Assembly: GCF_010731815.2 (NCBI RefSeq) | Contig: NZ_AP022593.1 | Coordinates: 1,736,001 to 1,800,000, forward strand | DNA length: 64,000 nucleotides | Direction of reading: 5' to 3' | Source of the DNA: Mycolicibacterium arabiense | Lineage (GTDB): Bacteria; Actinomycetota; Actinomycetes; Mycobacteriales; Mycobacteriaceae | Shown: piece after piece, positions 61,319 through 64,000 of the stretch | Layout: each line of letters starts with the position of its first letter | How positions within the stretch are numbered: position 1 is the first letter of the stretch | Position numbers and translations under genes: made by a program | Notes under the pieces: model-generated | Told to the model about the DNA's origin: nothing | Seen by the model: the letters and a program-made list of their open reading frames with translations, nothing else | Databases searched by the model: none

Positions 61319-61524
61319 GGGAGTCCTTTGCCGAGTGAGACCTTGGCGATGTGCCACGGCCACCTACGAGTCAACGACCCACACGGACCGGGTCATTCCG
61401 CGGTGCGGCGTTCCCACAGCCGACTGACAGAAAGCGGCGCATCCGCGGGGCGTAGATTCGGTTCAGTGCTCACGACTTCGAGGCGTCACCGGAATACCCC
61501 AAACGACGCCCGGGTCGCACGGCG

Positions 61525-62961
61525 GTGACGTCGACCTCGACAGCCGCAGTCGGATTTCGCTCCGAGCGCGGACCCGTCCTGATATCGGTCATGCTGAGCA
61601 CCGGTCTGGTCGCCATCGACGCCACGGTGCTGGCGACTGCCGTGCCCTCGATCGTCGGTGAACTGGGGGGCTTCAACCAATTCCCCTGGCTGTTCTCGGC
61701 GTATCTGCTGGGACAGGCGGTGACCACCCCGATCTACGCGAAGCTGTCCGACGTGTTCGGCCGCAAGTCGATCCTCCTGGTGGGGATCGGGGTGTTCCTG
61801 TTGGGTTCCGTGTTGTGCGCCGCAGCGTGGAACATGCTCGCGCTGATCATCTTTCGAGCCATTCAGGGTATCGGTGCCGGTGCAGTGCAACCGACGGCCT
61901 TGACCATCGTCGGTGACGTCTACACGGTCGCCGAGCGAGCGCGGGTGCAGGGCTACCTGGCGAGTGTGTGGGCCGTCTCGTCGGTCGTCGGGCCGATGCT
62001 GGGTGGAGCCTTCTCGCAACTGGGCATCTGGCGCGGCGTCTTCCTGATCAACATCCCGCTGTGCCTGCTCGCGGCGTGGATGTTCAACCGCCACTTCCAC
62101 GAAGACGTGACGCGAAAGGACCGCAGCGTCGACGTCCTCGGCGCAGTACTCCTGGCGGCGGCCATGACCTCACTGGTGCTGGCAGTTCTGGGCGGCGGCC
62201 AGACGTGGGCGTGGACCTCCGCGCCGAGCATCGGCGCCTTCACGACGGGCGCTGTGCTGCTGGCGATCTTCTTCGTGGTCGAACGCCGCGCTCCGGAGCC
62301 GATTCTGCCGATGTGGGTGTTCTCGCGCCGCCTGCTCTGCGCGACCACCATCGTCGCGTTCGGAGTGGGCGCCATCCTGATGGGGCTGACGTCCTACGTC
62401 CCGACGTACCTCGAGGGATCACTGCGAGTCCAGCCCATCGTCGCCGGTCTCGCCTTGGCGGCGCTGACCATCGGTTGGCCCGCCACCGCGGCGATCGCAG
62501 GCAAGCTCTATCTGCGATGGGGGTTCAAGCGCACTGCGGTGGTCGGCGCTTCGCTGGTGATCACGGGGGCGTCCGGGCTCGCGGCGTTGGCGCACCGGCC
62601 GAACGTCGCAGGCGTAGCAGTCGTGTGCTTCGTGATCGGCGCCGGCATGGGGCTACTCGCAGTACCGACGCTGATCGCCGCACAGTCGAGCGTCGACTGG
62701 GATGAGCGCGGCATGGTGACCGGAAACAACATGTTCGCCCGGTCGCTCGGCAGCGCGGTGGGAGTCGCGGTCTTCGGCGCCATCGCCAACTCGATCTTCG
62801 GCTCCGGAGACCTGAACTCACTGGGGCCTGCGGTCGTCCAGTCCGGGTCGGCCGCCGTCTTCATCGGCGTGCTGGTGGTAGCCGTGGCGACTGCCGTGGC
62901 CGTCCTCGCCATGCCGCGCACGCCACCTGCGACCACGGCGGTACCGACGACGGCAGAGTGA
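61525..62961 (+). CDS. MFS drug exporter (EmrB/QacA, DHA2 type)
   Basis: The 478-residue permease has about fourteen hydrophobic segments. DHA2 motifs include TGLVAIDATVLATAVPSIVG, QFPWLFSAYLLGQAVTTPIY, KLSDVFGRKSILLVGIGVFL, and RAIQGIGAGAVQPTALTIVG. DHA2 exporters remove drugs or metabolites using the proton gradient. Translation starts with GTG. It is a single-gene unit with no adjacent regulator. The next gene begins 109 bp later, after two direct repeats. Confidence 0.9.
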   Translation: MTSTSTAAVGFRSERGPVLISVMLSTGLVAIDATVLATAVPSIVGELGGFNQFPWLFSAYLLGQAVTTPIYAKLSDVFGRKSILLVGIGVFLLGSVLCAAAWNMLALIIFRAIQGIGAGAVQPTALTIVGDVYTVAERARVQGYLASVWAVSSVVGPMLGGAFSQLGIWRGVFLINIPLCLLAAWMFNRHFHEDVTRKDRSVDVLGAVLLAAAMTSLVLAVLGGGQTWAWTSAPSIGAFTTGAVLLAIFFVVERRAPEPILPMWVFSRRLLCATTIVAFGVGAILMGLTSYVPTYLEGSLRVQPIVAGLALAALTIGWPATAAIAGKLYLRWGFKRTAVVGASLVITGASGLAALAHRPNVAGVAVVCFVIGAGMGLLAVPTLIAAQSSVDWDERGMVTGNNMFARSLGSAVGVAVFGAIANSIFGSGDLNSLGPAVVQSGSAAVFIGVLVVAVATAVAVLAMPRTPPATTAVPTTAE

Positions 62962-62987
62962 CGCCTCCGCGACCCCCGACGAGCCGT

Positions 62988-63052
62988 TAAGTCACCAACT
63001 GTTGACACGGCGTTCCGCGCCGCATAGCGTGCTAAGTCATCACTCGTTGACA
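62988..63052 (+). repeat. Two imperfect 20-bp direct repeats upstream of the last gene
   Basis: TAAGTCACCAACTGTTGACA (62988-63007) and TAAGTCATCACTCGTTGACA (63033-63052) agree in 16 of 20 positions, 45 bp start to start. They straddle the predicted promoter and look like paired sites for one regulator. Confidence 0.7.
63002..63030 (+). promoter_or_regulatory. Promoter of the last gene
   Basis: TTGACA (63002-63007) and TAGCGT (63025-63030) are spaced by exactly 17 bp, an almost ideal housekeeping promoter. The first direct repeat covers the -35; the second lies across the expected start of transcription. Confidence 0.7.
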
Positions 63053-63070
63053 TAGCCCAGGGGTCGCTCG

Positions 63071-64000
63071 ATGGAATTCTCAGCCCGCTCGTTCGTCACC
63101 GCCGGGGTCGCACTGACCGCAGCAAGCGCACTCGCCTTCACCCCACTGGTCATCCCCGGCCCGGCGGTGAGCATTCCCATCGCCGCAGCACCGACCGTCT
63201 CGATGCCCGACGTCCGGTTGGCCGTATCCGCAGCGGATCTCGAGACGTTCTTCGCAGGCATGCAAGCCGTCCTCACCCGCTCCACCGCCGGGGCCGCAGA
63301 ACTGGCAGGTGTCCCGGGCCAGAACCTGATCGGCGTCGTCGACAACGTGGTGACGCTGATCGACACCGTCTTCTCCCGCCTGATCGATTCGACGAGCAAC
63401 CAGACCATCGTCGCGTCGCTGACCATTCTGAAGACACTCTCGGTCGACGCGTTCGCCATGCTCTCGGAGAATCTCGGCCGGATCAACCCCGTCATCACGA
63501 CCACGACGGCACAGGTCGGCGAACTGCTCACCACTGCGCTGACGGCGTCACTGCGAAACGTCTCGGTCGCGCTGCTGAACCTCGCGAACGACCCGCTGTC
63601 GCTTGCGAGCAGCATCGGACTGATCACCGCCGGCGTCACGAGCGGTCGGCTGCTCGCCGCCAACGGTCTCACTGCCGTGCGAACCATCGGGGACGCCGGG
63701 TTCGCGATCGCGGGGATCGCGCTGCACGAAGTGACTTTCCAGTTCAACAACGCGGTCACCGGACTGAGTGCTTTGCTCACTCAGCTGGGTACCGCCTCGG
63801 GCAATGCGGTCGTCGAGGCGCTCATCGGAGCGGTTCGCGCTCTTGCGATCTCGCCGGCCGTAACCGTGTTCAACGTCGGTTCCGCAGCGGTCGGCACCGT
63901 GCTGGACGTCGCGAACGCCGGATTCGACGCGGCCCTCGACGGCGCAATCGGCATCGCGAACGGCACCGGCACCGGCGGTGCGCTGCCCGACCCTGCCGGC
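63071..64000 (+). CDS. Exported alpha-helical mycobacterial protein, cut by window end
   Basis: The frame runs from ATG 63071 to the window edge without a stop (310 codons visible). The N-terminus is a signal-like segment (SFVTAGVALTAASALAFTPL). The rest is Ala/Val/Thr-rich and predicted helical: LETFFAGMQAVLTRSTAGAA, VVDNVVTLIDTVFSRLIDST, VGELLTTALTASLRNVSVAL, and similar. There is no known catalytic motif. Long exported helical proteins of this style are frequent and uncharacterised in Mycolicibacterium. A near-ideal promoter and two direct repeats precede it. Full length and fold cannot be judged from this part. Confidence 0.8.
   Translation, partial: MEFSARSFVTAGVALTAASALAFTPLVIPGPAVSIPIAAAPTVSMPDVRLAVSAADLETFFAGMQAVLTRSTAGAAELAGVPGQNLIGVVDNVVTLIDTVFSRLIDSTSNQTIVASLTILKTLSVDAFAMLSENLGRINPVITTTTAQVGELLTTALTASLRNVSVALLNLANDPLSLASSIGLITAGVTSGRLLAANGLTAVRTIGDAGFAIAGIALHEVTFQFNNAVTGLSALLTQLGTASGNAVVEALIGAVRALAISPAVTVFNVGSAAVGTVLDVANAGFDAALDGAIGIANGTGTGGALPDPAG

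Overview
This window looks like a chromosomal segment of a high-GC, fast-growing mycobacterium (Mycolicibacterium type). The markers are two tandem MspA-family porins, MmpS/MmpL transporters, a mycobactin acyl-AMP ligase (MbtM), a PknH-sensor lipoprotein, mycofactocin-type SDRs, F420/deazaflavin oxidoreductases and a dodecin. I see no rRNA, tRNA, CRISPR array, transposase, integrase or phage gene. Coding density is high. Many junctions are 4-bp start/stop overlaps (ATGA or GTGA), so several long operons are probably translationally coupled.

Layout. 1-3.2 kb: the end of an AraC regulator, an acyl-CoA ligase, and two exported proteins on the other strand. 3.5-5.7 kb: two MspA-type porins and a proline-rich exported protein, ending at a hairpin shared with mbtM. 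5.7-9.4 kb: mbtM, a divergent siderophore-interacting reductase and an aldo/keto reductase. 9.5-12.8 kb: a GH13 enzyme, then a STAS antagonist and an RsbW-like anti-sigma kinase. 12.9-18.8 kb: a Cys-rich miniprotein, a 1097-residue SARP/AAA regulator, a hemerythrin and an MFS permease. 19.0-24.3 kb: an MmpL transporter and a GGDEF-EAL protein.

24.3-30.7 kb is the first region I consider possibly undescribed: a PucR regulator divergent from a five-gene operon (APC permease, two SDRs, ureohydrolase, CE4/PuuE-type hydrolase) in which all four junctions are 4-bp overlaps. It looks like a route for uptake and breakdown of a guanidino or cyclic-imide compound. 30.8-35.3 kb: a small exported protein, an mmpS-mmpL pair and a divergent TetR. 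35.4-37.7 kb: an NmrA-like protein, an alpha/beta hydrolase and an ABM-fold protein.

37.8-45.4 kb is an alcohol/aldehyde oxidation locus: three mycofactocin-type SDRs, a P450, a tandem-CMD protein, an ALDH and two TetR regulators with clear palindromic sites. 45.5-47.5 kb: an XRE-cupin regulator, a B3/B4 protein and a PaiB-like flavoprotein. 47.5-53.6 kb: a GlxA/AraC-type regulator divergent from a seven-gene cobalt nitrile hydratase operon (DUF1097, beta, alpha, His-tailed activator, CbtB, CbtA, MFS) with no amidase in the window. 53.6-64 kb: deazaflavin oxidoreductases, an aldo/keto reductase, dodecin, a DUF2975/XRE pair with a strong palindrome, two MFS exporters, a GH3 beta-glucosidase, a PPOX protein, and a long exported alpha-helical protein cut by the window edge.

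Functional names come from motifs and remembered family features; no database search was run. Start codons are chosen from ribosome-binding sites, overlaps and domain boundaries, and some are uncertain.
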